From NCBI GenBank assembly GCA_963772265.1, contig CAVYWS010000010.1, positions 62,001 to 126,000 of the forward strand: a stretch of DNA of 64,000 nt, read 5' to 3'. The position numbers and the translations under genes are program-made. This document shows positions 1 through 8,567 of this stretch, piece by piece. Position 1 is the stretch's first letter; each line of letters begins with the position of its first letter. The notes under the pieces were generated by a model. It did no database searches, was not told where the DNA came from, and was given only the letters and a program-made list of their open reading frames with translations. Origin of the DNA: Mayfieldus sp963772265. Lineage in GTDB: Bacteria; Actinomycetota; Thermoleophilia; Solirubrobacterales; 70-9.

Positions 1-1
1 G

Positions 2-1108
2 GTCCTCGACGAGCTCGAGGCCGCCGACGGCATGATCACCGCCAGCACCCGGCACTGGCTCGCCAACGAGGCCTTCGCCCAGACCGCGCGCTACGACGCC
101 GCGATCAGCAACTGGTTCGGCAGCGCCTATGAGGACTTCCCCGAGCACCTCGCTTTCGGGTTCGAGAAGCTCTTCGACCTCTCCTACGGCGAGAACCCGC
201 ACCAGCGCGCCGCGCTTTACAGCGAGGTCGGCGCCCGCTCCCACGTTCTGTCCCGGGTCTCGAAGCTGCACGGCCGGGCGCTGTCGTTCAACAACGTGCT
301 CGACCTCGACTCGGCCCAGCGGCTGCTCGCCGACCTCGATCAGCCCGCCTGCGTGATCGTCAAGCACAACAACCCCTGCGGCGTTGCGATCGGGGAGGAC
401 GCGATGCAGGCCTACGAGAAGGCGCTCGCCTGCGACCCGATGTCGGCGTTCGGCGGCGTGATCGCGCTCAACCGCGAGGTCAAGGAGGAGCTCGGCAAGC
501 GACTGCACGAGAACTTCGTCGAGGTCCTGGTCGCCCCGATCTACGAGCAGGCGGCCCTCGACGCGCTGCAGCAGAAGGAGGCGGTCCGGATCCTCGCCGA
601 CGAGGAGCGGCGGGCCCCGGCCCCGACCGAGCGAGACATGCGCAGGGTGCGCGGCGGCCTGCTGGTCCAGGATCGCGACGGCGACCCCGAGCCGCGCGAG
701 CTGATGGAGGTCGTCACCAAGACCGAGCCCACCGACGCGCAGTGGCGCGACCTGCTGTTCGCCTGGACCGTTGTGCGCCACGTGCGCTCGAACGCGATCG
801 TGATCGCCAAGGATGCCGCGACGCTGGGGATCGGCGCCGGTCAGATGAGCCGCGTCGACTCGGTGCGGCTGGCGCTCGACAAGTGCCGCGAGGCGCGTGG
901 CGAGGAGGCCGAGGGCCTGCTGGCGGGATCGGTGGTCGCCTCCGACGCCTTCTTCCCGTTCGCCGACGGGCCCCAGGCCGCGATCGAGGCCGGCGCGACG
1001 GCGGTGATCCAGCCGGGCGGGTCGAAGCGCGACGGCGAGGTGATCGAGGCCTGCGACAAGGCCGGCGTGGCGATGGTCTTCACCCGCCACCGCCACTTCC
1101 GCCACTAG
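2..1108 (+). CDS. purH: PurH, bifunctional AICAR formyltransferase / IMP cyclohydrolase (3' part)
   Basis: The gene enters from the left edge with its reading frame open from base 2, so the N-terminal IMP cyclohydrolase part is missing; about 368 of roughly 520 expected residues are visible. PurH catalyses the last two steps of de novo IMP synthesis in the cytoplasm. The AICAR transformylase hallmark KHNNPCG is at 361-381, and the protein ends in the family-typical HFRH just before TAG. The segment is uninterrupted. No other purine genes follow; the next gene starts 44 bp downstream with its own -10-like element, so purH is probably the last gene of its transcription unit. Confidence 0.96.
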   Translation, partial: VLDELEAADGMITASTRHWLANEAFAQTARYDAAISNWFGSAYEDFPEHLAFGFEKLFDLSYGENPHQRAALYSEVGARSHVLSRVSKLHGRALSFNNVLDLDSAQRLLADLDQPACVIVKHNNPCGVAIGEDAMQAYEKALACDPMSAFGGVIALNREVKEELGKRLHENFVEVLVAPIYEQAALDALQQKEAVRILADEERRAPAPTERDMRRVRGGLLVQDRDGDPEPRELMEVVTKTEPTDAQWRDLLFAWTVVRHVRSNAIVIAKDAATLGIGAGQMSRVDSVRLALDKCREARGEEAEGLLAGSVVASDAFFPFADGPQAAIEAGATAVIQPGGSKRDGEVIEACDKAGVAMVFTRHRHFRH

Positions 1109-1139
1109 CACCTGGCGTCTTCAGGGCGCCGGCGGCGGG

Positions 1140-1145
1140 TAGGTT
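1140..1145 (+). promoter_or_regulatory. -10-like element TAGGTT, 7 nt before an ATG
   Basis: TAGGTT lies 7 nt upstream of the ATG at 1153 and there is no purine-rich ribosome binding site between them. This spacing would place the transcript start at or next to the start codon, meaning a leaderless mRNA. The same arrangement recurs before lipA, lpdA, the rhomboid gene and acetoacetyl-CoA synthetase in this window. Confidence 0.4.
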
Positions 1146-1152
1146 GAGCGCG

Positions 1153-2009
1153 ATGCGAGTCGCCGTGCTCGGGACAGGGATCATGGGGTTTCCGATCGCC
1201 CGCAACCTCGCCGGCGCCGGGATCGAGGTCAGCGCCTGGAACCGGACCGCCGAACGGGCCGAGCCGCTGCGCGAGCACGGGGTCGATGTGCAGGCCGATG
1301 CCGAGGCGGCGATCGGCGGCGCCGATCTGGTGATCACGATCCTCAGCAACGCCGAGGCGGTGGAGGAGGTGATGGGCGGCGAAGGCCTGGAGGCCTGCGG
1401 CGAGGACACCGTCTGGGCCCAGCTCAGCACGGTCGGCATCGACGCCAACGAGCGTCTCGTGGAGCTGGCGGCCGACGCCGGCGTCAGGCTTCGTCGACGC
1501 GCCGGTCCTCGGGACCAGGCAGCCGGCCGAGCAGGGGGCGCTGGTCGTGCTTAGCGTCAGGGCCCGAGAGCGCCCGCCCGACCTGTGACCCGGCATTCGA
1601 CGCGATCGGCGCGAAGACCGTCTGGATGCCGGCCGCCGGCCAGCGGCTGAAGATGGTCGTCAACACCTGGGTCCTGAGCCTGACCGAGGCGGTGGCCGAG
1701 GCGATGGCACTGGCCGAGGGGCTGGGGATGGAGAAGGAGCGCTTCCTCGAACTGATCGAGGGCGGGCCGCTCGACAGTGCCTACGCGCACATCAAGGGCA
1801 AGATGATGATCGAAGGCGAGTTCCCGACCTCGTTCGCGCTCAACCTGGCGGCGAAGGACGCGGGGCTGATCCTCGAGGCGGCCGAGAGCGCCGAGATCTC
1901 GCTTCCGGCGCTGGAGGCCGTGCGCGAGCAAATGTCGCGCGCGGTCGAGCTGGGTCACGGCGACGAGGACATGGCAGCGACTTTCCACGCGGCCAGCGGC
2001 TCGAAATAG
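1153..2009 (+). CDS. NAD(P)-dependent 3-hydroxyisobutyrate-type (beta-hydroxyacid) dehydrogenase, two frameshifts
   Basis: 6-phosphogluconate/3-hydroxyisobutyrate dehydrogenase family, cytosolic. The N-terminal Rossmann loop GTGIMG is at residues 7-12. The C-terminal helical domain contains the expected lysine in a QRLKMVVN context near 1639-1662. Two single-base insertions break the frame: one near 1488, where the text should read on into FVDAPVLGTRQPAEQG, and one near 1556, after VVL. Conserved sequence continues across both, so the full protein is about 285 aa, normal for the family. The start at 1153 is chosen because the Rossmann fold begins there directly behind a -10-like box. The substrate cannot be fixed; 3-hydroxyisobutyrate (valine catabolism), tartronate semialdehyde and succinic semialdehyde are all possible in this family. 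Confidence 0.8.
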
Positions 2010-2036
2010 GCCGGCGCCCGCGCCGCACACCGCGAG

Positions 2037-2109
2037 TGGGCCCCCTGGGACTCGAACCCAGTCCTCGAGCTTAAAAGGCTCGCCGTCTAACCCGTTGACG
2101 TAGAGGCCC
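2037..2109 (-). tRNA. tRNA-Lys (anticodon UUU)
   Basis: The minus strand folds as a standard cloverleaf of 73 nt. The 7-bp acceptor stem is GGGCCTC/GGGGCCC with one G-U pair. The anticodon stem CGAGC/GCTCG encloses loop CTTTTAA (anticodon TTT), and the T stem CTGGG/CCCAG has loop TTCGAGT. The discriminator base is A, and CCA is not encoded. Confidence 0.95.
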
Positions 2110-2128
2110 GCGCCGATGGTAGCCGGGG

Positions 2129-3103
2129 CTAGGAGGGCTCGGCCAGGCCCTGCTCCGGGGTCGAAGCCTCGGCGTGCAGCTTGCGCGGGATCCGTCCCGC
2201 CTGGCGGGCCGCGTATCCGGCCTCGACAGCACGCCGCATCGCCACCGCCATCGTCACCGGGTCCTCGGCCCTTGCCACCGAGCTCGACAGCAGCACGCCG
2301 TCGCAGCCGAGCTCCATCGCCAGAGCGGCGTCCGACGCCGTTCCGATGCCGGCATCGAGGATCACCGGCACCCCCGCCCCGTCGACGATGATCGCGACGT
2401 TGTAGGGGTTGCGGATGCCCGAGCCGGAGCCGATCGGCGATCCGAGCGGCATCACCGCCGCGCAGCCGGCCTCCTCGAGGCGGCGGGCGAGGATCGGGTC
2501 GTCGTTGGTGTAGGGCAGGACCACGAAGCCGTCGTCGACCAGCGCCTCAGCCGCGTCGAGCAGCTCGACAGCGTCGGGGAACAGGGTCCGGTCGTCGCCG
2601 ATCACCTCGAGCTTTATCCAGTCCGTATCGAAGGCCTCGCGGGCCATCTGTGCGGTGCGGATCGCGTCGCGGGCCGTGTAGCAGCCCGCGGTGTTGGGCA
2701 GCAGCATCAGCCCGAGCCGCTTGACGACGTCAAGAACCGAGCCGCTGGCGTCGGGGTCGACCCGGCGCAGGGCGACGGTGACGATCTCCGCCCCCGAGGC
2801 CTCGATCGCCCGCTCGGTGTCGGCGAGCGAGCGAAAGCCGCCGGTGCCGACGATCAGGCGCGAGGCCAGCTCGCGGTCGGCGATCCTCCAGCCTCCCTCG
2901 GCGCCGCCCTGGATCGCGGCCAGCACCTCGACCTTCTCGCCCTCGTCGAGCGCGCGCCCCCACTGCCCGCGCGGGACGACCTCGCCGCCGACCGCGACGG
3001 CGAAGCCGCGCGCCAGCGGATCCCCGCCGGCCTCGCGGACCGCGTCGGCGACGGTGGCGCCGTCGGGGAGCTCGCGCGGCTCTCCGTTGAGCTCGACCCT
3101 CAT
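2129..3103 (-). CDS. thiG: ThiS-ThiG fusion: sulfur carrier plus thiazole synthase
   Basis: A single 324-aa frame joins a ThiS-like sulfur-carrier domain (residues 1-67, ending in Gly66-Gly67 where free ThiS normally stops) to a complete ThiG thiazole synthase starting near residue 72. ThiG makes the thiamin thiazole phosphate from deoxyxylulose 5-phosphate, dehydroglycine and ThiS thiocarboxylate. The Schiff-base lysine context IKLEVIGDD and the phosphate-loop segments MPLGSPIGSG and DAGIGTASDAA are present. The ATG at 3103 overlaps the thiO stop by 4 bp (ATGA), so the two are translationally coupled under the TPP riboswitch. The fusion is odd because the diglycine must normally be a free C terminus to be adenylated; see findings. 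Confidence 0.92.
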   Translation of the reverse strand: MRVELNGEPRELPDGATVADAVREAGGDPLARGFAVAVGGEVVPRGQWGRALDEGEKVEVLAAIQGGAEGGWRIADRELASRLIVGTGGFRSLADTERAIEASGAEIVTVALRRVDPDASGSVLDVVKRLGLMLLPNTAGCYTARDAIRTAQMAREAFDTDWIKLEVIGDDRTLFPDAVELLDAAEALVDDGFVVLPYTNDDPILARRLEEAGCAAVMPLGSPIGSGSGIRNPYNVAIIVDGAGVPVILDAGIGTASDAALAMELGCDGVLLSSSVARAEDPVTMAVAMRRAVEAGYAARQAGRIPRKLHAEASTPEQGLAEPS

Positions 3104-4203
3104 GCCGTCACCTCGGCTCCGCTGAGGACATCGGCGACCCGCTCCGCGGTCAGCGGGGCGAGCAGGACCCCGTTGCGGTAGTGCCCGGTCGCAAGCACCA
3201 GCCCCTCCAGGGCCCCTGGGCCGACCAGGGGAAGGTTGTCCGGCGTGCCCGGTCGCAGGCCGGCCGCCGTCTCGAGCAGCTCGAGCTCGGCGATCTCGGG
3301 CAGCAGACGGTAGGCCTCGCGCAGCAGCTCGTGGACCCCGCCGGCGGTGACCGTGGTGTCGAAGCCCTGCTCCTCGACCGTCGCGCCGACGATCAGCCGC
3401 CCGTCGGCTCGCGGCACCACGTAGACCCGCTCCGAGGCGACGATCCGCTCGCAGACCGGATCGGATTCCGGGCCCCGCAGGGAGAGGATCTGGCCCTTGA
3501 CCGGGCGCACCGGCGGGCGCGCCTCGGAGGGAAGCCAATCCGAGCTTCCGGCCCAGGCTCCGTTGGCGAGGACGACCTTGTCCGCCTTGATCTCCTCCCC
3601 GGCTTCGGTCCGAAGGCCGGTGATCCGTCCGCCCTCGACCACGGCCTCGGCAACCCCGGCTCCGCTTCGCAGCTCGACGCCCTCGCGCTCGAGCGCCGCC
3701 AGCAGCGCTGCGCAGAGGGCCCGCGGGTCGACCGCGCCCTCGTCGGGCGCGTGCACCCCGGCCGCGATCGAGGGCGAGAGGCCAGGCTCCAGCTCGCGGC
3801 AGCGGCGCGGGGTCAGCCACTCGACCTCGAGCCCGAGCGAGCGCTGCAGCTCGTGGCGGCGGCGCAATTCCTCGGCCTCGTCGCGATCGAGGGCGACGTG
3901 CAGGGCGCCGCAGCGCCGGTAGCCGGTCTCGACGCCGCTGCGCTCCTCGAGCTCGGCGACGAACTCCGGATAGCGCGCCGCGGCGTCAGCGGTCATCTCG
4001 AGCAGGGGCTGCTCGCCGAAGTCGAGCTCGCCGATCGGGGCGAGCATCCCGGCGGCGACGCCGGTCGCTCCCGCGGCGGGGGCGATCCGGTCGAGCACGA
4101 CGACGCTGAGGCCGCGCTGGGCGGCCCGCCAGGCGCAGGCGAGCCCGATCACCCCGGCTCCCACCACGGCCACGTCGGTTGTCTTCGAGTTTGCGTTTGG
4201 CAC
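3100..4203 (-). CDS. thiO: Glycine oxidase ThiO
   Basis: FAD-dependent amine oxidase of the DAO family, 367 aa. It oxidises glycine to iminoglycine (dehydroglycine), the nitrogen donor for thiazole synthesis in aerobic thiamin pathways. The dinucleotide-binding GAGVIG is at residues 15-20; the C-terminal FAD motif G-x-R-P-G-T-P-D-N-L-P and the following GHYRNGVLLAP segment are as expected for ThiO. The start is GTG at 4203, directly downstream of the TPP riboswitch. It is coupled to thiSG by a 4-bp overlap. Length and motifs are normal and the frame is intact. Confidence 0.93.
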   Translation of the reverse strand: MPNANSKTTDVAVVGAGVIGLACAWRAAQRGLSVVVLDRIAPAAGATGVAAGMLAPIGELDFGEQPLLEMTADAAARYPEFVAELEERSGVETGYRRCGALHVALDRDEAEELRRRHELQRSLGLEVEWLTPRRCRELEPGLSPSIAAGVHAPDEGAVDPRALCAALLAALEREGVELRSGAGVAEAVVEGGRITGLRTEAGEEIKADKVVLANGAWAGSSDWLPSEARPPVRPVKGQILSLRGPESDPVCERIVASERVYVVPRADGRLIVGATVEEQGFDTTVTAGGVHELLREAYRLLPEIAELELLETAAGLRPGTPDNLPLVGPGALEGLVLATGHYRNGVLLAPLTAERVADVLSGAEVTA

Positions 4204-4225
4204 GAAACCTCTCGTTCCGGGCTCC

Positions 4226-4317
4226 GCGCAGGTCCCTGCGCCGGCATTACCCGGATCAGGTTCAGACGGTCGGCGGCGCCCTAGCCGCCCTCTCAGCCCT
4301 TGGCTTCAGGGCTCCCG
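4226..4317 (-). promoter_or_regulatory. TPP riboswitch (THI element) upstream of thiO-thiSG
   Basis: Read on the minus strand, the region contains the two TPP-aptamer signatures in the right order: CTGAGAGG (from about 4298) and, further 3', GAACCTGATCCGGGTAATGC (4244-4263), followed by GCGCAGGGA closing the P1/P4-P5 side. It ends about 20 nt before the GTG of thiO, so it most likely controls translation initiation or transcript elongation of thiO-thiSG in response to thiamin pyrophosphate. No terminator hairpin with a T run is seen, which favours translational control. Confidence 0.93.
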
Positions 4318-4374
4318 TTGTCCATCGATCGTACTCCTCCTTCGCTTCCCGGCGGCGCTCGCGATAATCGTTGC

Positions 4375-4791
4375 GTGCCCGAGTCAGCGAAAGCCGTGGC
4401 CGAAAGCGCCGTCGAGGTCTTCAATCGTGAGTTCTGCGCCGGCAAGACCGGGATCGATGCGGAAACCCGCCGCCTCTGGGCCTCCGAGCCCGTGATCGTT
4501 CCCTTCCGGGCTGCGCTGGAGGCAACCGAGTACAGCGGGCCGACCGCGCTGGACGACTTCGTCGCCAACACGCGGGAGAGCTGGGCCTGGATGAGAATCG
4601 AGCCAGAGGAGGTTCGCGAGCTCGATTCACAGCGTGCGCTTGTGCTCGGGGAGCTTCGCGGCCGGGGCCGCGAGACCGGCGCCGAGACGAGCGCTCAGAT
4701 CGCGACCCTGCTCGTCGTGCACGAGGGCCGCGTCGCTGAGGCGCGCACCTACTCCAGCGAGCGCGAGGCGCTCGCCGCGGCCGGCCGATGA
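4375..4791 (+). CDS. SnoaL/NTF2-like small protein next to thiE
   Basis: 138-aa cytosolic protein with the alpha+beta pattern of the SnoaL/NTF2-like superfamily (ketosteroid-isomerase-like pocket proteins); no family-defining catalytic residues can be assigned. GTG at 4375 is preferred over an upstream ATG at 4300 because the latter would lie inside the divergent riboswitch, and because GATAAT sits 6 nt before the GTG, suggesting a leaderless transcript. It overlaps thiE by 4 bp (ATGA), so the two are translationally coupled. Function is unknown; a link to thiamin metabolism rests only on position. Confidence 0.7.
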   Translation: MPESAKAVAESAVEVFNREFCAGKTGIDAETRRLWASEPVIVPFRAALEATEYSGPTALDDFVANTRESWAWMRIEPEEVRELDSQRALVLGELRGRGRETGAETSAQIATLLVVHEGRVAEARTYSSEREALAAAGR

Positions 4792-5469
4792 GCCTCGCAC
4801 CGTCCGACTCCGCCGGCCCTCTGCGACGCGAGCGCCTGCGCACCGCCCGCCTCTACTTCGTCTGTGAGGCGCGGCCCGGTGGCGGTGATCCCGAGCCGCT
4901 GCTGCGGGCGGCTCTAAGCGGCGGCGTCGACATCGTGCAGCTGCGCGAGAAGGAGCTCGACCGGAGGGCGACCGCGGTCGCCGCCGCGACCTTTCGCCGC
5001 CTCTGCGACACCTACAGCGCCCTGTTCATCGTCAACGACGACCCCGCCCTGGCGCGCTCATGCCGCGCCGACGGCGTCCATGTCGGCCAGGACGACATCT
5101 CGGTCGCCGAGGCGCGCGGGCTGCTGGGGCCGGACGCCCTGATCGGTCTCTCGACCCACTCGCGTGAGCAGATCGACTCCGCCGAGGGTGCCGACTACAT
5201 CAGCGTCGGCCCGATCTGGGAGACGCCGACCAAGGAGGGCCGCCCGGCGGTCGGGCTGGAGCTGGTCGAATACGCCGCCGAGCACGCCCGGCTGCCGTTC
5301 TACGCGATCGGCGGAGTCGACGAGTCGAATGCCCGCGAGGTGGTCGAGGCGGGGGCGAGCAGGCTCGCCGCCGTGCGGGCGATCCGTGACGCCGCCGATC
5401 CCGCCGCGCGCGGCAGCGGCGCTTCGACGCGCCTTCGCCGAGATCGGCGACGAGGCTCCCGGTGGGTAG
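4788..5469 (+). CDS. thiE: Thiamine-phosphate synthase ThiE, one frameshift near the 3' end
   Basis: TIM-barrel enzyme joining HMP-pyrophosphate and thiazole phosphate to thiamin phosphate. Family motifs are clear: VQLREK, FIVNDD, HVGQDD, GLSTHS and ISVGPIWETPTK. The frame changes near 5405-5425 by a single inserted base; the conserved tail then reads LRRAFAEIGDEAPGG and stops at 5467-5469. About 226 aa after correction, normal for ThiE. The start at 4788 overlaps the preceding SnoaL-like gene (ATGA), and the end overlaps the next gene's GTG by 8 bp. It lies opposite thiO-thiSG and is not preceded by the riboswitch. Confidence 0.9.
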
Positions 5470-6061
5470 CCGCGAGCGCAAGCGCGCCGCGCGCCAGAAG
5501 CGCAAGGCCCGCTCGGCGGCGCAGGGGGCGGAAGCCCCGGCCGAGACCGAGGGCATTGCGACCAGCGCCGCGGCGGCGGGCGTCGAGGCGGAGCCGCCGG
5601 GCCCGATCGAGCGCGGCTACGCCCGCGCCGAGGAGCGAAACCGCGAGGCGCGCGAGGCCCTCGTCCCCCTCTACGAGGGAGAGCGGCCGGCGGTGGTCAC
5701 GGTCGGCGCCGTCTTCTCGGCGGTGATCGCGCTGATCTTCTGGGTCTCGACCGTGATCGCCCTGTTCAGCGACGCCACCGTCCAGGGCAAGGAGCCGCAC
5801 CCGCTGCAGATCGCGCTCATCGCCGTGGTGCTGACCGCGATGGCCTGGGGCATGTGGAAGGCGCGCTACTGGGCGGTTCTCGGCTTTCAGATGCTGCTGG
5901 TGATCTTCATGCTCGCCGGCATCGCAGGGCTGGTGACCGCCACCGCCGTCGCCCAGGTGATCGGCACCGTGGTGCTGGTCGGGATCTGCGTCGCCTTCTT
6001 CGTCTTCATGGTCAAGGCGATGGCGCGGATCCAGATGCCGCACCGCCTGCCGAGGGACTGA
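5462..6061 (+). CDS. Four-helix membrane protein of unknown function
   Basis: 199-aa protein, not recognised. Residues 1-70 are cytoplasmic-looking, strongly basic at the very N terminus (RERKRAARQKRKAR) and then Ala/Glu rich. Four hydrophobic segments follow at about 78-101, 115-131, 138-160 and 162-183, and the protein ends in a short basic tail. The GTG start at 5462 overlaps the corrected end of thiE, so it is probably co-transcribed with it. The frame is intact. No transporter or enzyme motif is visible. Confidence 0.7.
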   Translation: MGSRERKRAARQKRKARSAAQGAEAPAETEGIATSAAAAGVEAEPPGPIERGYARAEERNREAREALVPLYEGERPAVVTVGAVFSAVIALIFWVSTVIALFSDATVQGKEPHPLQIALIAVVLTAMAWGMWKARYWAVLGFQMLLVIFMLAGIAGLVTATAVAQVIGTVVLVGICVAFFVFMVKAMARIQMPHRLPRD

Positions 6062-6071
6062 GCGCGTCTTG

Positions 6072-6077
6072 TAGGCT
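6072..6077 (+). promoter_or_regulatory. -10-like element TAGGCT before lpdA
   Basis: TAGGCT ends 9 nt before the ATG of lpdA at 6087 with no ribosome binding site in between, consistent with a leaderless or near-leaderless transcript. An identical TAGGCT with the same 9-nt spacing precedes the rhomboid gene at 24283. Confidence 0.4.
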
Positions 6078-6086
6078 CGGGCCCAG

Positions 6087-7451
6087 ATGGCTGACTACGA
6101 CGTGATCGTGATCGGCGGCGGGCCGGGCGGCTATGTGGCGGCTATCCGCGCCGCCCAGCTGGGCCAGAAGACCGCGGTGGTCGAGCGCGACAAGGCGGGC
6201 GGACGCTGCCTCAACTACGCCTGCATCCCGGCCAAGACCCTGCTGCACACGGCCGAGGTCTTCGACCATGCCCGCAACGGCGCCGAGCTCGGCGTCGTGG
6301 TCAAGGGAGCGAGCATCGACTGGAAGGCGCTCGGCGAGCGCCGCGCCAAGGTCTCCGACACCCTGGCCGGGGGAGTGAAGATGCTCTGGGACAAGAACAA
6401 GATCGATCTGATCGAGGGCGAGGGCTCGCTGACCGCCGACGCCGACGTCGCGGTCGGCGGAAAGACCTATGAGAGCGGCGCCGTCGTGCTGGCGACGGGC
6501 TCGGTCGCGATGCCGATCCCGGGTGTCGATTTCTCCGACCGGGTCGTCGACACCTGGGGCGCATGGTCGCTGCCCGAGCAGCCGGCGAAGCTGGCCGTGG
6601 TCGGCGCCGGCGCCTCGGGCTCGGAGATCGCCTCCGCCTACGCCCGCTTCGGAACCGAGGTGACGCTGATCGAGATGCTCGACCAGGTGCTCCCGGCCGA
6701 GGACAAGGACATGGCCCGGGTCGTCGACCGCCACTTCCGCAAGCAGGGCATCAACGTCTCGACCGGGACCCCGGTGGACAAGGTCGAGGCCGGCAAGGAC
6801 TCGGTCAAGGTGAGCTGGGGAGATCAGTCCGCCGAGGTCGACTACCTCTGCATCGCCGGCGGGCGGGCGCCCGACACCGAGTCGCTGGGTCTCGATGCGG
6901 CGGGTGTGAAGACCGGCGACGGCGGCAAGATCGAGATCGACGAGTACCAGCGAACCTCGAACGAGAAGGTCTACGCGATCGGCGACCTGGTGCGAGGGCC
7001 GGCGCTGGCCCACAAGGCCTCCGAGGAGGGGGTCGTGGCCGCCGAGCGGATAGCAGGGGCGGAGACGCACCCGGTGGACATCCTCCTCGTCGCCGGGGCG
7101 ACGTTCTGCGAGCCCCAGGTCGCCAGCGTCGGGCTCACCGAGGGCCAGGCGAAGGAATCGGGCCGCGAGATCAAGGTCGGAAAGTTCAAGCTCGGCGGCG
7201 CCGGCGCGTCTGTTGTCTACGACGACCGCGAGGGGCTGGTGAAGATCGTCGCCGATGCCCAGTACGGCGAGATCCTCGGCGCCCACGTAGTCGGCAACCG
7301 CGCCTGCGACATGATCGCCGAGCTTGTCGACACGATGGCGCTGGAGGGCGGCTATCAGGAGCTCGCCCGCATCGTCCATCCTCATCCGACGATGTCGGAG
7401 GCAATCCTCGACGCCGCGCGCGCCGTCGATGGCTGGGCGATCCACGCCTAG
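6087..7451 (+). CDS. lpdA: Dihydrolipoyl dehydrogenase (E3)
   Basis: 454-aa flavoprotein disulfide reductase that reoxidises dihydrolipoamide of 2-oxoacid dehydrogenase complexes using NAD. FAD-binding GGGPGG is at residues 10-15, and the redox pair is Cys41/Cys46 in GRCLNYACIPAK (canonical versions read GGTCLNVGCIPSK). The NAD motif VGAGASGSE lies at 172-180, and the C-terminal catalytic HPHPTMSE at 431-438. The frame is intact. It is the only E3 in the window and is well placed to serve both E2 proteins encoded at 13.7-15.0 and 20.1-21.5 kb. Transcribed from its own -10-like box. Confidence 0.95.
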   Translation: MADYDVIVIGGGPGGYVAAIRAAQLGQKTAVVERDKAGGRCLNYACIPAKTLLHTAEVFDHARNGAELGVVVKGASIDWKALGERRAKVSDTLAGGVKMLWDKNKIDLIEGEGSLTADADVAVGGKTYESGAVVLATGSVAMPIPGVDFSDRVVDTWGAWSLPEQPAKLAVVGAGASGSEIASAYARFGTEVTLIEMLDQVLPAEDKDMARVVDRHFRKQGINVSTGTPVDKVEAGKDSVKVSWGDQSAEVDYLCIAGGRAPDTESLGLDAAGVKTGDGGKIEIDEYQRTSNEKVYAIGDLVRGPALAHKASEEGVVAAERIAGAETHPVDILLVAGATFCEPQVASVGLTEGQAKESGREIKVGKFKLGGAGASVVYDDREGLVKIVADAQYGEILGAHVVGNRACDMIAELVDTMALEGGYQELARIVHPHPTMSEAILDAARAVDGWAIHA

Positions 7452-7524
7452 CTGAAACCGGTCGGCACTGTCGCCGCCGGCCGCCATAGGATGCGGCGGC
7501 GAATTCAGGAACGAGGGGGAGCAA

Positions 7525-7926
7525 ATGGAGGAGTCGCACTCCGCGCGCGAGGCATGGATTGGCTTTTGCGAACGGCTGACAGCCACCGACGCCGGCAGCT
7601 TCGACGACTACGTCGCCGAGGACGCGAAGCTGATCATCGGAACCGCACCCGGTGAATGGATCGACGACCGCAGGGGGATGCGCTCCGGTTTCGAGACCCC
7701 CGGCTTCGGGATGCAGCCCGGCGTGGTCACCGCCTACGAGGAGGGCTCGATGGCCTGGGTCGCGGACGAGCCGGCGATCGTCGCCCCCGACGGCTCAACA
7801 GTCCCCTCCCGGGTCACGGCGGTGATGCGCAAGGACGGCGGCGCCTGGAAGATCGTCCACGCCCATTTCTCGGTCGGGGTCCCCGACGACGAGGTGGTTA
7901 GCCTGACCCAGAAGTGGTCGCGATAA
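7525..7926 (+). CDS. SnoaL/ketosteroid-isomerase-like protein
   Basis: 133-aa NTF2-like protein with the pattern typical of calcium/calmodulin-kinase-II-association or SnoaL-like domains: an N-terminal helix, then strands ending with KIVHAHFSV. A good ribosome binding site (GAGGGGGAG) precedes ATG at 7525. It overlaps the following isomerase gene by 13 bp, implying coupled translation. The cytosolic function is unknown; proteins of this type are often small isomerases or ligand-binding helpers. Confidence 0.75.
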   Translation: MEESHSAREAWIGFCERLTATDAGSFDDYVAEDAKLIIGTAPGEWIDDRRGMRSGFETPGFGMQPGVVTAYEEGSMAWVADEPAIVAPDGSTVPSRVTAVMRKDGGAWKIVHAHFSVGVPDDEVVSLTQKWSR

Positions 7927-8534
7927 GCAGCCCCGCGGTCTTCTACTTCGATCTCGGATCCCCATACGCATATCTGGCCGCGGAGCGGGTCAGCGGGCTG
8001 TTCGCGGAGGCCGGCCTCGAGGCGCCGGAGTGGCAGCCGGTGCTGCTCGGCGGTCTGTTCAAGCGCTTCGGGCGCGGGTCATGGGGGCTCACGGAGGAGC
8101 GCGAGTCCGGCATCGCCGAGGTCGAGCGGCGGGCTGCCGCCTACGGACTGGCGCCGATCCGCTGGCCGGATCCGTTCCCCGGCAACACGCTGACCGCGAT
8201 GCGAGCCGCAACCTTCGCCAAGCAGACCGGCCGCACCGTGGCCTTCGCGCTTGCCGCCTTCCGCCAGGCCTTCGCCGCCGGACGCGACCTCACCGACCCC
8301 GACAACGTCCTGATCGCGGCGGCCGCCTGCGAGCTTCACCCCAACGCAGTGCAAAAGGCGATCGAGACGACGGCCGTCAAGGACGCCCTGCGCGAGGCGA
8401 CCGAGGCGGCGGGCGACCTCGGAGTGCACGGGGTGCCCAGCATGAGCATCGGCGGCAAGGTCTTCTGGGGCGACGACCGGCTCGAGGATGCGGTGCAGAC
8501 GGCCCTGCGGTCGAAGCTCGTCGATCTGCCCTGA
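7914..8534 (+). CDS. 2-hydroxychromene-2-carboxylate isomerase / DsbA-family thioredoxin-fold protein
   Basis: 206 aa. The N terminus FYFDLGSPYAYLAAERV is the signature of the HCCA-isomerase (kappa-class GST-like) branch of the DsbA fold, where the serine of the DLGSPY motif binds glutathione or a related thiol. The C-terminal GVHGVPSMSIGGKVFWGDDRL with cis-proline is also typical. In characterised relatives it isomerises 2-hydroxychromene-2-carboxylate in naphthalene breakdown, but many members have other or unknown substrates. The GTG start overlaps the preceding gene. There is no CxxC, so it is not an oxidase. Confidence 0.82.
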   Translation: MVAISSPAVFYFDLGSPYAYLAAERVSGLFAEAGLEAPEWQPVLLGGLFKRFGRGSWGLTEERESGIAEVERRAAAYGLAPIRWPDPFPGNTLTAMRAATFAKQTGRTVAFALAAFRQAFAAGRDLTDPDNVLIAAAACELHPNAVQKAIETTAVKDALREATEAAGDLGVHGVPSMSIGGKVFWGDDRLEDAVQTALRSKLVDLP

Positions 8535-8567
8535 ACAGCCGCAACTTCACGCGTAAAGGGATGCCTG

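Noticed and set aside
2174..4284. Plus-strand open frames opposite thiO-thiSG
   Set aside because: High-GC shadow frames with no recognisable domains, opposite two clearly conserved genes and the riboswitch.
6012..7586. 524-codon minus-strand frame opposite lpdA
   Set aside because: His/Asp/Leu/Arg-rich composition typical of an antisense shadow; lpdA on the plus strand is fully conserved.
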